A stretch of 64,000 nucleotides of DNA from Deltaproteobacteria bacterium (GTDB taxonomy: Bacteria > Myxococcota_A > UBA9042 > PHBI01 > JACKFB01), in the NCBI GenBank assembly GCA_020632695.1, contig JACKFB010000008.1, forward strand, positions 62,001-126,000, given 5' to 3'. The notes under the pieces are model-generated. The model worked only from the letters and a program-made list of their open reading frames with translations, had not been told where the DNA came from and searched no databases. This document shows, one piece after another, positions 11,001-20,546 of this stretch. How positions within the stretch are numbered: the stretch's first letter is position 1; each line of letters starts with the position of its first letter. A program made the translations under genes and the position numbers.

Positions 11001-14000
11001 ACTTGCCGGACTGGCACACGGTGGCGGTGGTGCAAGCGTCGCCGTCGTCGCAGCTCCCGTTGGCGGGCAGCGGCGTGAACACGCAGCCGATGGCCGGGTC
11101 GCAGGTGTCGGCGGTGCACGGGTTCTTGTCGTCGCAGACCAGCGGCTTGGCGCTGCACGAGCCGTCCGCCTGGCAGCTCCCCGGCTGGAAGCACTTGCCG
11201 GCCGGCTGGCAGGTGGCGCCTGTCGGCAGCGTCGTCAGTTCGCACGCGCCCGTCCCAGGGACGCACTCCTGGAAGGCGCAGGGCGTGTCGGACGGGTCCG
11301 CGCAGCTCACCGCCGAGCCCGGCAGCAGCTCGCAGCCGGCCAGCCCGCACACCGGCGTCCCCAGGCACTTGTTGGCGATGTCTTCGTCGCAGTCGGCGTC
11401 GACCGAGCAGTCGCACGCGTTCTGCGGCCCGATGCAGGCTCCGCCGATGCAGGTGTCGCCGGTCGTGCACGGGTTCTGGTCGTTGCAGGTGCCGGGCTTC
11501 GGGCTCTCCACGCAGGCCCCCGTGCCGGGATCGCAGCTCGACTGCACGCAGGCGCTGCCGGGCGTGCAGGTCTTGGCGGACCCGGGCTGGCACACCTTGT
11601 TGGCGCAGGTGTCGCCGGTGGTGCACGGGTTGCCGTCCTCGCAGGCGCCCGACTTCGCCGCCTCCACGCACTTGCCGGTGGCCGGCTGGCACGCGGTCGA
11701 GACGCAGGGGTTGGCGCTCACCGGGCAGGAGACGACCGTCGTCGGGTCGGCGACGCACTTGCTGGCCACGCACTTGAGCGTCCCGTTGCAGCGGTTGCCG
11801 TCGTCCTTGCCGGCGCAGTCGGCGTCGACGCCGCAATCGCACGTGTTGGTGCCGCCGGTGCACACCCCGGCCACGCAGGACGAGGTGGGGGTGCACGGGT
11901 TGCCGTCGTCGCAGCTCCCGGTGACCGGCTCGTGCACGCAGCCCAGCACCGCGTCGCAGGCGTCGGAGGTGCACGGGTTGCCGTCGTCGCAGTTGATCGC
12001 GTTGCCCACGCAGGCGCCCGCCTTGCAGGCGCCGTCAGTGACGCACGCGTCGTCGCTCTTGCACGCCAGGCCGTCGGACAGCGAGACCGGGGCGCACTGC
12101 CCGGTCGTCGGCACGCAGCGGTTCGCCATGCAGGGCCCCTGCCCCGCTTGATCGCAGCTCACCACGGTGGTCGGGTCCACGACGCAGGCGCCCTCGGAGC
12201 ACTTCAGCGTCCCGTTGCAGAGGTCGCCGTCCTCGGCCGGCGCGCAGTCCGCGTCGATGGTGCACTGGCAGCCCGCCTGCGGGGTCCCGACGCAGACGCC
12301 CGCCGTGCAGATGTCGCCTGTGGTGCAGACGTTGCCGTCGCTGCAGACCACCGCGCTGGTCGGCGTGTGGGTGCAGGATCCGTCGCCGCTGCACGCATCC
12401 AGCGTGCAGACGTTGCCGTCATCGCAGGAGCGCGGGAAGCCGCGGCACGCGCCGCCCAGGCAGGTGTCGCCCGTGGTGCACGGGTCGCCGTCGTCGCACG
12501 AGCCGGGCTGCGCCATCGACACGCAGCCTCCGAGCGCCGGGTCGCACCCGGCGATGCTGCAGTCGTCGCCCGTGGGGCACTCCACCTCGATGACCTCGGA
12601 GCACTGGCCCGCCGCGCACCCGGCCACCGACACGCACGCGTCCTGCGGCGCGCACGACACGCCCTTGGGGCGCTTCTTGCAGCCGCTGAAGAAGTCGCAC
12701 ACCACGTCGTTGCAGGTGTTCGCGCCGGTGCACGCGGTGGGCTTGCCCTGGCAGAGGCCGGCGAGGCACGCGTCGTCCGACGTGCAGGCGCTCCCGTCCG
12801 AGCAGGGCGTGCCCGTGGGGCGGTTGGTGATGGCGCACTGGCCGGTGGTCGGCTCGCACCTGGCCTGCTTGCAGACCTCGGCCGGCCCGACCTTGCAGAT
12901 GACCACGCTGGTCGGGTCCAGCACGCAGCGGCCTTCCACGCAGGCCAGCGAGCCGTTGCAGAGGTCGGCGTCGTCGAGGGGCGCGCAGTCGGCGTCCTCG
13001 GTGCACTGGCACTGTGCCGGGTCGGGGACGCAGGCGCCCTGGGAGCAGGTGCCCCCCTCCAGGCAGCCGTCGGCGCCCGTACACGCGTCGCCATCGGGCG
13101 CTGGCGTCAGGGTGCAGCCGGTCGCGGGGTCGCAGCCGCCGGTCGTGCACGCCCCGCCGGCGCAGGTCAGCGCCGTGCCGGTACACACCCCCGCGTTGCA
13201 CGCGTCGCCCACGGTGCAGGCGTCGCCGTCGCTGCAGCCGCTCGCGTCCGGCTTGGACACGGGGGCGCAGGCGCCGGTGGCAGGGTCGCAGCGGTTGTCG
13301 GCGCAGGGGTTGTCCGAGGCCGGACACAGCACGATGGTCTCGTCGGCCGCCCGGCAGAAGCCCTCCACGCAGCTCAGCACGCCGTTGCAGTCGTTGCCGT
13401 CGTCGAAGCCGGCGCAGTCGGCGGTGTCAGTGCAGGGGCAGACGCTCTGCCCGCCGATGCAGCGCCCGGCGTTGCACGCGTCGCCCTGGGTGCAGGCGTT
13501 GCCGTCGTCGCAGGGGCCGGTGTTCGGCGTGTGGGTGCACACCCCGTTGCCGCACGCGTCGTCGGTGCACGGGTCGGCGTCGTCGCAGGTGATGCGGCTG
13601 CCGGAGGTGCACTTGCCGGCCACGCAGTAGTCGTTGGCGGTGCAGCCGTCGAGGTCGGTGCACAGGCTGCCGTCGGGGCGCGGCCGCTTGGCGCACAGGC
13701 CGCTCGCCGGATCGCAGGCGTTCTCGTAGCACTGCACCGAGTTGTCGACCGGGCACTCGACCGGCGTCGGGTCGGCCACGCAGGCGCCGGCGTCGCAGAC
13801 GAAGCGGCCGTTGCAGAGGTCGCCGTCGTCCAGCGCGATGCAGTCGGCGTCGGTTGTGCAGTCGGCGGTGGGGCAGCCCGGGGTGCCGGGGACGCACGCG
13901 TCGGTCTCGGCGTCGGCGGTGTCGGGGGCGTCGCCGTCCTGCGCGTCGGCCGCGTCGGCGTCGGCGATGACGTCCGCGTCGCCCAGGATGACGTCCGAGT

Positions 14001-14232
14001 CGGCGGCGTCCACCTCGGCGACGTCGACCTCGGCGTCGGGGACCGAGAACTCCCCGTCGAAGAGCCCGGTGGGGATGGGAGCGGTGACGCGCCCCCCCTC
14101 GATGCAGCCCGCCAGCGGCGCAGCCAGGATGATCCCCAGCACGGCGGCGAGCGCGGTGGTGACGCCTCCGAATCGACTGGGCGCAGGCGTTGCCGCCAGG
14201 AGCTGTGGTTCGATCAACGCCACGACCTCCAC
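8050..14232 (-). CDS. Giant Cys-rich repeat lipoprotein with C-terminal lectin/jelly-roll-like domain
   Basis: The protein is 2060 aa. A long signal sequence ends in the lipobox LAGC (C43), followed by a linker rich in Asp, Ala and Val (~50-110). Residues ~112-1900 consist of some 35 short Cys modules of the type CDDGNPCTTGDTC. These are organised in about 11 larger units, each opened by a segment like DADCAxxDDGDLCNGxLxC. The last ~155 residues (from about SFDTGDLTDWSF) lack the repeat, look beta-rich and resemble a carbohydrate-binding or jelly-roll module. Only a few percent of residues are aromatic. It is probably a rigid, disulfide- and Ca-rich surface fibre. The start at 14232 is GTG without a strong SD, so the exact start is uncertain. 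Cys-repeat proteins of this style occur in Myxococcota, but their function is not known to me. Confidence 0.85.
8530..13897. repeat. In-gene tandem array coding the Cys-rich modules
   Basis: DNA encoding the Cys modules of the giant lipoprotein. On the plus strand a short motif of the type GTGCANGGGTTGCCGTCGTC recurs every ~100-200 bp, and the larger unit recurs roughly every 500 bp. Copies are diverged, so the array is old. Because of the repeat composition the opposite strand is open for thousands of bases; that antisense frame is an artefact. Confidence 0.85.
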
Positions 14233-14403
14233 GATCGGTGCCGTCCGGGCCCCCCTCTCAGGTCCCTGACGTTCGCTCTCAGGCGCAAGTTAACAGGCGC
14301 GCCCTCCCGGCGCCAGCCGGGCCGGGGCCTGCGAGAGGCCGCGATGCTACCGGCGGGCGGGCGGGCGTTGCGTCGGGTCGCGCGTCCATGGGAGCTTGCG
14401 GCC

Positions 14404-14979
14404 ATGAGGAACCCGAAGAGCCCCAGAGACCCCGCCTGGCTGGCCCGCGCCAGCGAGGACACCGACGCGCTGCTCCAGGACCACGCCCACTGCGAGCGCA
14501 AGGCGGCGGCCACGGCGATGGCCCTGGTGGCGCGCCACCCCGACCAGCCGGCGCTGGTGCAGGCGATGGTGGAGTTGGCCCGGGAGGAGCTCGCCCACTT
14601 CGAGGAGGTGCACCGGCAGATCCTCGCCCGGGGCGGCGTGTTGGGCCCCGACCCCGGCGACCCCTACGCCCAGGCCCTGGTGGGCCAGGTGCGCGGCGCG
14701 CCGAGGGAGCGCCTGGTCGACCGGCTGCTGGTCTCGGCGCTCATCGAGGCGCGCAGCTGTGAGCGGCTGCGGCTTCTGGGCACCGGGCATCCAGACGAGG
14801 TGCTGCGCGAGATGTGGATGCGCTTTGCGCGCTCGGAGGCGCGGCACGGCGAGGTGTTCCTGACGCTGGCCCGTGAGCTGGGCGCCTCGCGCGACGCGGT
14901 GGACCGGCGCATGGCCGAGCTGCAGGCCTTCGAGGTGCGGCTGGTGGACGAGAGCCCCGTACGCTGCGCCATCCACTGA
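14404..14979 (+). CDS. miaE: tRNA-(ms2io6A)-hydroxylase, MiaE-like diiron protein
   Basis: The protein is 191 aa, predicted to hydroxylate the isopentenyl chain of ms2i6A-37 in tRNA using a ferritin-like diiron centre. Candidate iron ligands are E31 (HCERKAAATA), E62/H65 (REELAHF), E116 and E145/H148 (SEARHGE), which is the spacing of the four-helix diiron fold. DHAHCERKAAATA and the EELAHFEEVH helix are typical of MiaE. GGAG lies 9 nt before the chosen ATG; an in-frame ATG exists at 14344 but would add a non-family extension. The gene stands alone, divergent from the giant lipoprotein gene. No miaA or miaB is present in the window. Confidence 0.85.
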   Translation: MRNPKSPRDPAWLARASEDTDALLQDHAHCERKAAATAMALVARHPDQPALVQAMVELAREELAHFEEVHRQILARGGVLGPDPGDPYAQALVGQVRGAPRERLVDRLLVSALIEARSCERLRLLGTGHPDEVLREMWMRFARSEARHGEVFLTLARELGASRDAVDRRMAELQAFEVRLVDESPVRCAIH

Positions 14980-15125
14980 CCGGGGCGGCGAGCGAGGCTG
15001 GCGACCGGCCTCGCCTGCCCCGCAGGGCAGCGCGGGCGCCCGGTGGGCGGGCTCGACTCGCCGATGCGCCCTTTTCGAAGCCTCTCCGAAGCGTTCCGGG
15101 TCCGCGCTGCGCCGGCGCGGGGGCG

Positions 15126-16292
15126 TCAGTCCGCCGGGTAGCGGTAGGTCTGGCCGAGGTAGTTCTCGAAGACCAGGGTGTCCTGCTCGCGGCGCAGGCC
15201 GTAGTCGGGCACCAGCGGGATCTTGCCGCCACCGCCCGGGGCGTCGATGACGTAGTGCGGCGACGCCATCCCGCTGGTGTGGCCTCGCAGCGCGCGCAGG
15301 ATCTCGAGCCCCACCGCGACCGGCGTGCGGAAGTGGGAGATCCCCTCGGCGAGGTCGGCCTGGAACAGGTAGTAGGGGCGGCAGCGCTGGCGGAGCAGCC
15401 AGTGGTTGACCTCGCGCACGACGTCCGCGTCGTCGTTGACGCCGCGCAGCAGCACCATCTGGTTGGCCACGCTGAAGCCGGCGTCGGCGAGCATCCGCAG
15501 GCAGCGGGCCGCCTCCGGCGTGCACTCGCGCGGGTGGTTGAAGTGGGTGTGGACGAAGACCGGCTGGTGGGCGCGCAGGCGCGAGACCAGCGCCTCGGTG
15601 AGGCGGAAGGGCAAGGTGACGGGGTTGCGCGTGCACAGGCGCACCATCTCGACGTGCGGCACCTGCGCCAGCGCGCCGAGCAGCGCGTCGAGGCGATCGT
15701 CGGAGAGGCTGAGCGGGTCGCCGCCGCTGACCAGCACGTCGCGCACCTCCGGGTGGTCCTGGATGTAGGCCATGCCGAGGTCGAGCTGGTCGTGGGAGGC
15801 GGCGCTGCGGGGATCGGCGACCTTGCGCTTGCGGGTGCAGTGGCGGCAGTACACCGGGCAGTTGTGGGTGACGTAGTAGAGGACGCGGTCGGGGTAGCGG
15901 TGGGTGATGCCCGGCACCGGCATGTAGCCCTCCTCGCCCAGCGGGTCGGCGAGGTCGCCTTCGCGCACGGTGAGCTCGTCCAGGTGCGGGACGGCCTGGC
16001 GACGCACGGGGCACTCGGGGTCGTCCGGATCCATGAGCGCCGCGTAGTAGGGCGTGATGGCCATGCGGAAGCGGTCGGCGGTGGCCTCGATGGCCCGCAC
16101 CTCGCCCGGGCTGGGATCGACGACCCGCTCGAGCTGGCGCAGGGTGCGGATGCGGTGCTGCTGCTGCCAGCGCCAGTCGGTCCAGTCGCGCTCGTCCACG
16201 TCGGCCCAGGGGCCGCGCGGCGAGCAGCCCTGCACGTCGAGGTCGCCGCGGCGCTGCGCCGGGGGTCCCGGTGTGGTCGGCGGCGCGCTCAA
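15126..16292 (-). CDS. kamA: Lysine 2,3-aminomutase (radical SAM, PLP)
   Basis: Converts L-lysine to L-beta-lysine. The protein is 388 aa from a TTG start at 16292, whose codon overlaps the upstream stop (TTGA). A GTG at 16235 is an alternative start. The radical-SAM cluster motif is C145-x3-C149-x2-C152 (NCPVYCRHC). The PLP lysine is K357 in DAPGGGGK. The two Asp residues that bind the lysine amino group in clostridial KamA are conserved (D313 in QADLAEGISHF, D350). This favours true lysine aminomutase over glutamate mutase; the EF-P-modifying EpmB is a shorter relative. It is the last gene of the leucine-degradation operon, so beta-lysine formation may be tied to amino-acid catabolism or osmolyte synthesis (inference). 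Confidence 0.92.
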   Translation of the reverse strand: MSAPPTTPGPPAQRRGDLDVQGCSPRGPWADVDERDWTDWRWQQQHRIRTLRQLERVVDPSPGEVRAIEATADRFRMAITPYYAALMDPDDPECPVRRQAVPHLDELTVREGDLADPLGEEGYMPVPGITHRYPDRVLYYVTHNCPVYCRHCTRKRKVADPRSAASHDQLDLGMAYIQDHPEVRDVLVSGGDPLSLSDDRLDALLGALAQVPHVEMVRLCTRNPVTLPFRLTEALVSRLRAHQPVFVHTHFNHPRECTPEAARCLRMLADAGFSVANQMVLLRGVNDDADVVREVNHWLLRQRCRPYYLFQADLAEGISHFRTPVAVGLEILRALRGHTSGMASPHYVIDAPGGGGKIPLVPDYGLRREQDTLVFENYLGQTYRYPAD

Positions 16293-16807
16293 TGCAGCGG
16301 CATCAGGAGTCCCGCCAGGCGGCGATCCACGGCGGTCTCGGACGCGTCGGGGGCGAAAAACGGCGGCGCCTCGTCCATGTGCTCGCCCTTGTAGCGGAAG
16401 GCCTGCATCCAGCACATGCGCTCACCGTCGACGTTCTCGCCCCAGGCGACCAGCACGTAGCAGGCCTGGCCGGCCTGGTCGGTGGCGCGCTGGGTGAGCA
16501 GGACGTAGACCTCGGTGGCCTGGAGCTCGGCGAGGCGCTGGCGGACGTTGTCGCGCAGGGTGCCGGTCTCGATGGTCGGGACGGCGTCCAGCGGGATCAC
16601 CGACAGCGGCGGGTCCTTGCGCGGCGTGAACGCGACCAGCAGCGTCTCCAGCCCCGAGCGCTCCCGGGCACGCGCGCGCCCCAGCTCGAGCATCAGGCGC
16701 GCCCGCTCGTTGGGGTCCACCGCGTGCCACATGGCGTCGCGCCACAGCGGCAGGAACTGCGCCAGGGTGAGGCCGTCGCTGTTGAGCCCGTGGTTGCTGG
16801 TGCTCAC
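16289..16807 (-). CDS. Uncharacterised protein between liuE and kamA
   Basis: The protein is 172 aa from a GTG start coupled to the liuE stop (GTGA, 16804-16807); its own stop overlaps the kamA start (TTGA). It has no signal peptide or membrane segment, and is Arg/Glu/Leu-rich in the first half with WRDAMWHAV and ELGRARARERSG. The second half has short hydrophobic strands (EVYVLLTQRA, CYVLVAWGE) suggesting an alpha/beta or SseB-like fold, but I do not recognise a family. Both overlaps show it is made in step with LiuE and KamA, so a role linked to one of them is likely. Confidence 0.8.
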   Translation of the reverse strand: MSTSNHGLNSDGLTLAQFLPLWRDAMWHAVDPNERARLMLELGRARARERSGLETLLVAFTPRKDPPLSVIPLDAVPTIETGTLRDNVRQRLAELQATEVYVLLTQRATDQAGQACYVLVAWGENVDGERMCWMQAFRYKGEHMDEAPPFFAPDASETAVDRRLAGLLMPLH

Positions 16808-17736
16808 GCCGCCCCCTGCGCGCGGGCGAGGCGGCGCCGGCGGGCCAGGATCGCCTGGTGGGCGCGCCCGACCAGCGCATGGTCCAGCGAGCCCGCGATG
16901 GCGTCGGCGGCCAGGGCCACCGCCTCGACGTCCAGCCCGGTGTCGTGGCCCAGGGCGTGCAGCATGTGGACGAGATCCTCGGTGGCCGCGTTCCCGGTCG
17001 CGCCCGGCGCGTAGGGGCAGCCGCCCAGCCCGCCGGCGCTCGAGTCGAAGGATCGGATGCCGTGGTCGAGGCCGCGCAGCGTGTTGGCGGCGGCCATCCC
17101 CCAGGTGTCGTGCAGGTGCAGCGCCAGCTTGTCCGCGGGGACCCGCGTCAGGAGCAGGTCCAGCAGCCGCGATACGTCCGCGGGGGTGCCGATGCCGATG
17201 GTGTCGCCCAGGCTCACCTCGTAGCAGCCGCCCTCCAGCATGGGCTCGACCACCCGCAGCACGGCCTCGGGCGCGATCGGGCCCGCGAAGGGGCAGGCGA
17301 ACACGGTCGACACGTAGCCGCGCACGGCGACCCCATCGCGCTGGGCTTCGCGGCTGATGGCGCGGAAGCGCTCGAGGCTCTCGTCGATGCTCATGCCGAT
17401 GTTGGCGCGGGTGAAGTCCTCGCTCGCGGCGGTGAACACGGCCACGGCGTCGCAGCCGGCGGCCGTCGCCCGCTCGTAGCCCCGCTCGTTCGGGGTCAGC
17501 GCCAGGTAGCGCACGCCGGGCTCCCGCCGCACGCCAGCGTAGACCGCCTCGGCGTCGGCCATGGCTGGGACCCGCGACGGGTGGACGAAGCTGGTCACCT
17601 CGATCTGCCGCACGCCGGCCCGCACCAGCGCCTCGACGAAGGCGACCTTCGCCGCGCTGGACACGGGCGCCGCCTCGTTCTGCAGCCCGTCTCGCGGGCC
17701 GACCTCGGTGATGAGCACGTCCGAGCTGTCCGTCAC
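16804..17736 (-). CDS. liuE: Hydroxymethylglutaryl-CoA lyase
   Basis: Splits HMG-CoA into acetoacetate and acetyl-CoA, the last step of leucine breakdown. The protein is 310 aa with a DRE-TIM barrel. EVGPRDGLQNE is the N-terminal substrate/metal signature, SFVHPSRVPAMAD follows, LHLHDTWG supplies the two metal-binding His, and GGCPYAPGATGN contains the catalytic Cys loop. Its GTG start overlaps the stop of the BCCP gene (GTGA). Its place after carboxylase and hydratase genes fits the pathway order. Confidence 0.96.
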   Translation of the reverse strand: MTDSSDVLITEVGPRDGLQNEAAPVSSAAKVAFVEALVRAGVRQIEVTSFVHPSRVPAMADAEAVYAGVRREPGVRYLALTPNERGYERATAAGCDAVAVFTAASEDFTRANIGMSIDESLERFRAISREAQRDGVAVRGYVSTVFACPFAGPIAPEAVLRVVEPMLEGGCYEVSLGDTIGIGTPADVSRLLDLLLTRVPADKLALHLHDTWGMAAANTLRGLDHGIRSFDSSAGGLGGCPYAPGATGNAATEDLVHMLHALGHDTGLDVEAVALAADAIAGSLDHALVGRAHQAILARRRRLARAQGAA

Positions 17737-18236
17737 GGCGCCGCTTCCTCCAGGGTCACCAGCGGCGACCCGGGGTTGACCATATCACCGGCGGCCACGC
17801 TGACCCGAGCGATCGTCCCGTCCCGCGGCGCCTTGACCGCGTGCTCCATCTTCATGGCCTCGACCACCACCAGCACCTGACCGCGGGTCACGGCGTCCCC
17901 GGCCGCCACCTTCACGTCCAGCACCTTGCCCGGCATCGGCGCCTCCAGGCTGCCCTCGTGGGAGCCCCCCGCGCCGCCGGCCGCCGCGCGGGCCTCGTCG
18001 ACGCGCCAGGTGCGGCCGCCCACGCTGACCCACCGGGCGCTGCCGTCGCGGCTGACCGCGGCGCGGAAACGCCGCCCGTCGCCCAGCGTGATCGTGAAGG
18101 CGCCGTCGGCGTCCCGGCGTGCGGTGACCGGCACGCGCTCCTCTCCCACGGTGACCACGAAGCCGTCGGGCCGCCCCGGCTCGGCCCGCGCCTCCAGCAG
18201 CACCGAGCCCTCTCCCACCTGGACGTTCCGGCTCAT
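17733..18236 (-). CDS. Biotin carboxyl carrier protein of methylcrotonyl-CoA carboxylase (stand-alone subunit)
   Basis: The protein is 167 aa. The C-terminal biotinyl domain (~95-164) carries EAMKMEH with the biotinylated K129. The N-terminal ~80 residues are beta-rich, like the BT/linker region of MCC alpha chains. In most bacteria this module is fused to biotin carboxylase as one ~650-aa LiuD chain. Here it is a separate gene whose ATG overlaps the biotin carboxylase stop (ATGA, 18233-18236), giving 1:1 coupled translation. The ORF could begin upstream at 18269, but the overlapping ATG gives the natural N-terminus MSRNVQ. Confidence 0.92.
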   Translation of the reverse strand: MSRNVQVGEGSVLLEARAEPGRPDGFVVTVGEERVPVTARRDADGAFTITLGDGRRFRAAVSRDGSARWVSVGGRTWRVDEARAAAGGAGGSHEGSLEAPMPGKVLDVKVAAGDAVTRGQVLVVVEAMKMEHAVKAPRDGTIARVSVAAGDMVNPGSPLVTLEEAAP

Positions 18237-19732
18237 GGCGTCCCCCGCCAGGCCCCCAGGGTGTGCCACGGCGACGCCGTGTCGCCGCGCCCTCCGCCCG
18301 CCGTCGTGGCGCGCGCCGAGCCGCCGCCGAAGAGCTCGGCGACCGCGATGGCGATGAGCGCGTCCTGGTCCGGGGCCTCGGCGGTGCGCGATGCCTCGGG
18401 GAAGTGCTCGTCGATGAAGCCCGTGTGGGTGTCGCCCGCGGCGAAGGCCGGGTGGGCCACCAGGGCGTGCAGGAAGCCGAGGTTGGTGGTCACCCCGTGG
18501 ACCTCGAAGCGGGCCAGCGCGTCGAGCATGCGGCCCCGCGCCGCGTCGCGGGTCTCGCCGACGGCGATGAGCTTCGCCAGCATCGGATCATAGTGGGGCG
18601 AGACCACGTCGCCCTCGGCCACGCCGCCGTCGTGCCGCAGCCCGGGCCCGGTCGGCGGGCGGTAGCGCAGCAGCGTCCCCGTGGCCGGCAGGAACTCGCG
18701 CGCCGGGTCCTCCGCGTAGAGCCGCACCTCGATGGCGTGGCCGCGCGGCGCGATGTCCTGCTGGGTCCACGGCAGCGGTTGCCCCATCGCCACGCGGAGC
18801 TGGGCGGCCACCAGATCGATGCCGACCACCTCCTCGGTGACCGGGTGCTCGACCTGCAGCCGGGTGTTCATCTCGAGGAAGTAGAAGCTGCCGCGCTCGT
18901 CGAGCATGAACTCGACCGTGCCGGCGCCGACGTAGCCCACCGCTCGCGCCGCGGCGACGGCCGCCTGCCCCATCCGCTCGCGCAGCGCCGGGTCCAGGGC
19001 CGGCGAGGGGCACTCCTCGATCACCTTCTGGTGACGCCGCTGGATCGAGCACTCCCGCTCGAGCAGGTGCAACACGGCGCCGTGCGCGTCGGCCAGCACC
19101 TGGATCTCCACGTGCCTCGGCCGCAGCAGCAGCTTCTCGAGGTACACGGTGGCGTCGGCGAAGGCGGCTCCGGCCTCGCGTCGGGCACCGGCCACCGCCG
19201 CCTCCAGCTCCTCGGGGCCCGCGACCCCGCGCATCCCCTTGCCGCCGCCGCCGGCCGACGCCTTCACCAGGACGGGGTAGCCGAGCTGCGCCGCGGCCTC
19301 GGCGCGGGCGTCCGGGTCGTCGGGCAGCGCGTCGACGCCGGGCACCACGGGCACCCCGGCGGCGGCCATGCGCGCCCGCGACTCGATCTTCGAGCCCATG
19401 GCGGCGATGGCGTCCGGAGGCGGCCCCACCCAGAGCAGACCCGCGTCGAGCACGGCCCTGGCGAAGCCGGCGTTCTCGCTGAGGAAGCCGTAGCCGGGAT
19501 GGATCGCGTCGGCGCCGGTGTCGCGGGCCGCCGCCAGGATGGCGTCGGGGAGCAGGTAGCTCTCGATGGCCGCCGCCGGCCCGACGCACACGGCCTGATC
19601 GGCCTCGCGCACGTGGAGGGCGCCGGCGTCGGCCTCCGAGCACACGGCCACCGTCTCCAGGCCCATGGCCCGGCAGGCCCGCCCTACCCTCACGGCGATC
19701 TCGCCGCGATTGGCGATGAGGACCCGCTTCAT
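18233..19732 (-). CDS. liuD: Biotin carboxylase subunit of methylcrotonyl-CoA carboxylase
   Basis: The protein is 499 aa and carboxylates biotin using ATP and bicarbonate. It begins KRVLIANRGEIAVRV, the family start. It has the ATP-grasp glycine loop KASAGGGGKGMR, the ECSIQRRHQKVIEE signature, FLEMNTRLQVEHPVTEE and the C-terminal carboxylase domain (~340-450). It ends without the BT and BCCP domains normal for an MCC alpha chain; those are encoded by the next gene, overlapping by 4 nt. Its own ATG overlaps the liuC stop (19729-19732). Given its neighbours the substrate is most likely 3-methylcrotonyl-CoA rather than propionyl- or acetyl-CoA. Confidence 0.95.
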   Translation of the reverse strand: MKRVLIANRGEIAVRVGRACRAMGLETVAVCSEADAGALHVREADQAVCVGPAAAIESYLLPDAILAAARDTGADAIHPGYGFLSENAGFARAVLDAGLLWVGPPPDAIAAMGSKIESRARMAAAGVPVVPGVDALPDDPDARAEAAAQLGYPVLVKASAGGGGKGMRGVAGPEELEAAVAGARREAGAAFADATVYLEKLLLRPRHVEIQVLADAHGAVLHLLERECSIQRRHQKVIEECPSPALDPALRERMGQAAVAAARAVGYVGAGTVEFMLDERGSFYFLEMNTRLQVEHPVTEEVVGIDLVAAQLRVAMGQPLPWTQQDIAPRGHAIEVRLYAEDPAREFLPATGTLLRYRPPTGPGLRHDGGVAEGDVVSPHYDPMLAKLIAVGETRDAARGRMLDALARFEVHGVTTNLGFLHALVAHPAFAAGDTHTGFIDEHFPEASRTAEAPDQDALIAIAVAELFGGGSARATTAGGGRGDTASPWHTLGAWRGTP

Positions 19733-20538
19733 CCCTCGCCGTCACCTTCGCCGGCCGCGGGTTGCCACGCGGGCGGACGGCGCTCCAGGAAGGCGCGCAT
19801 CCCCTCCTGGCCCTCCGGGGCCGCTCGCAGGCTCGCGATGAGCCGCGCGGTGGTCTCGCGGGCGACCTCGATGGGCTGGTCGGTGATGGTGCGCGCCAGC
19901 TCCTTGCAGGCCGCCTGGGCCTTCGGCGCGCCCATGAGCAGCGCGGCGACCGTCTCGTCCACCGCGCGGTCGAGGGCCTCGTCGTCGGGCTCCACCCGGT
20001 TGACCAGCCCCAGCGCGCAGGCCCGGGCCGCGTCGAAGCGCGCGCCGGTCAGGAAGAGCTCGCGGGCGGCCGGCTTCCCGATGCGGCCGACCACGAAGGG
20101 CGAGATCACGGCCGGCGCCATGCCCAGGCGCACCTCGGTGAAGCCGAAGCGGGCGCGCGCCGCGGCGATGGGGATGTCGCAGCAGGCGACGATGCCGGCC
20201 CCGCCGCCCATGGCCGAGCCGTGGATGCGGCCCACCACCGGCTTGGGGAAGGCGTCGATGGACTCGAAGAGCGACGCCAGCACCCGCGCGTCCTCGGCGT
20301 TGTTGGCGCCGCCGGAGAGCGCCGTCTGCCGCATCCAGGCGAGATCGGCGCCGGCGCAGAAGCTCCGTCCCCGGCCTCCCAGCACCACCACCCGCGCCCC
20401 GTCGTCGGCCGCCAGCTCGCGCAGCGCGCCGACCAGCTCGCTCATGAGCTGTCCGTTCAGCGCGTTGTGCACGTCGGGCCGCGAGAGCCACACCCTCGCC
20501 ACCGCGCCCTCGCGCACCACCTCGATGCACTCGCCCAT
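19729..20538 (-). CDS. liuC: 3-methylglutaconyl-CoA hydratase (enoyl-CoA hydratase family)
   Basis: The protein is 269 aa of the crotonase superfamily. The oxyanion-hole segments are RSFCAGADLAWM and GSAMGGGAGIVACCD, and the catalytic-Glu region follows in FGFTEVRLGMAPAVISPFV. It hydrates 3-methylglutaconyl-CoA to HMG-CoA, which LiuE then cleaves. The family also contains plain enoyl-CoA hydratases, so the substrate is assigned by context: MCC subunits on both sides and HMG-CoA lyase downstream. The start is the ATG at 20538, preceded by GAGG. A GTG at 20550 overlapping the liuB stop (GTGA) is an equally good coupled start that would add four residues. Confidence 0.9.
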   Translation of the reverse strand: MGECIEVVREGAVARVWLSRPDVHNALNGQLMSELVGALRELAADDGARVVVLGGRGRSFCAGADLAWMRQTALSGGANNAEDARVLASLFESIDAFPKPVVGRIHGSAMGGGAGIVACCDIPIAAARARFGFTEVRLGMAPAVISPFVVGRIGKPAARELFLTGARFDAARACALGLVNRVEPDDEALDRAVDETVAALLMGAPKAQAACKELARTITDQPIEVARETTARLIASLRAAPEGQEGMRAFLERRPPAWQPAAGEGDGEG

Positions 20539-20546
20539 GCCCTGCC

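Noticed and set aside
18233..18236. Frameshift splitting one MCC alpha gene
   Set aside because: The junction is a clean ATGA overlap, like most junctions in this operon, and both products have sensible ends. Natural fission is more likely, though resequencing would settle it.
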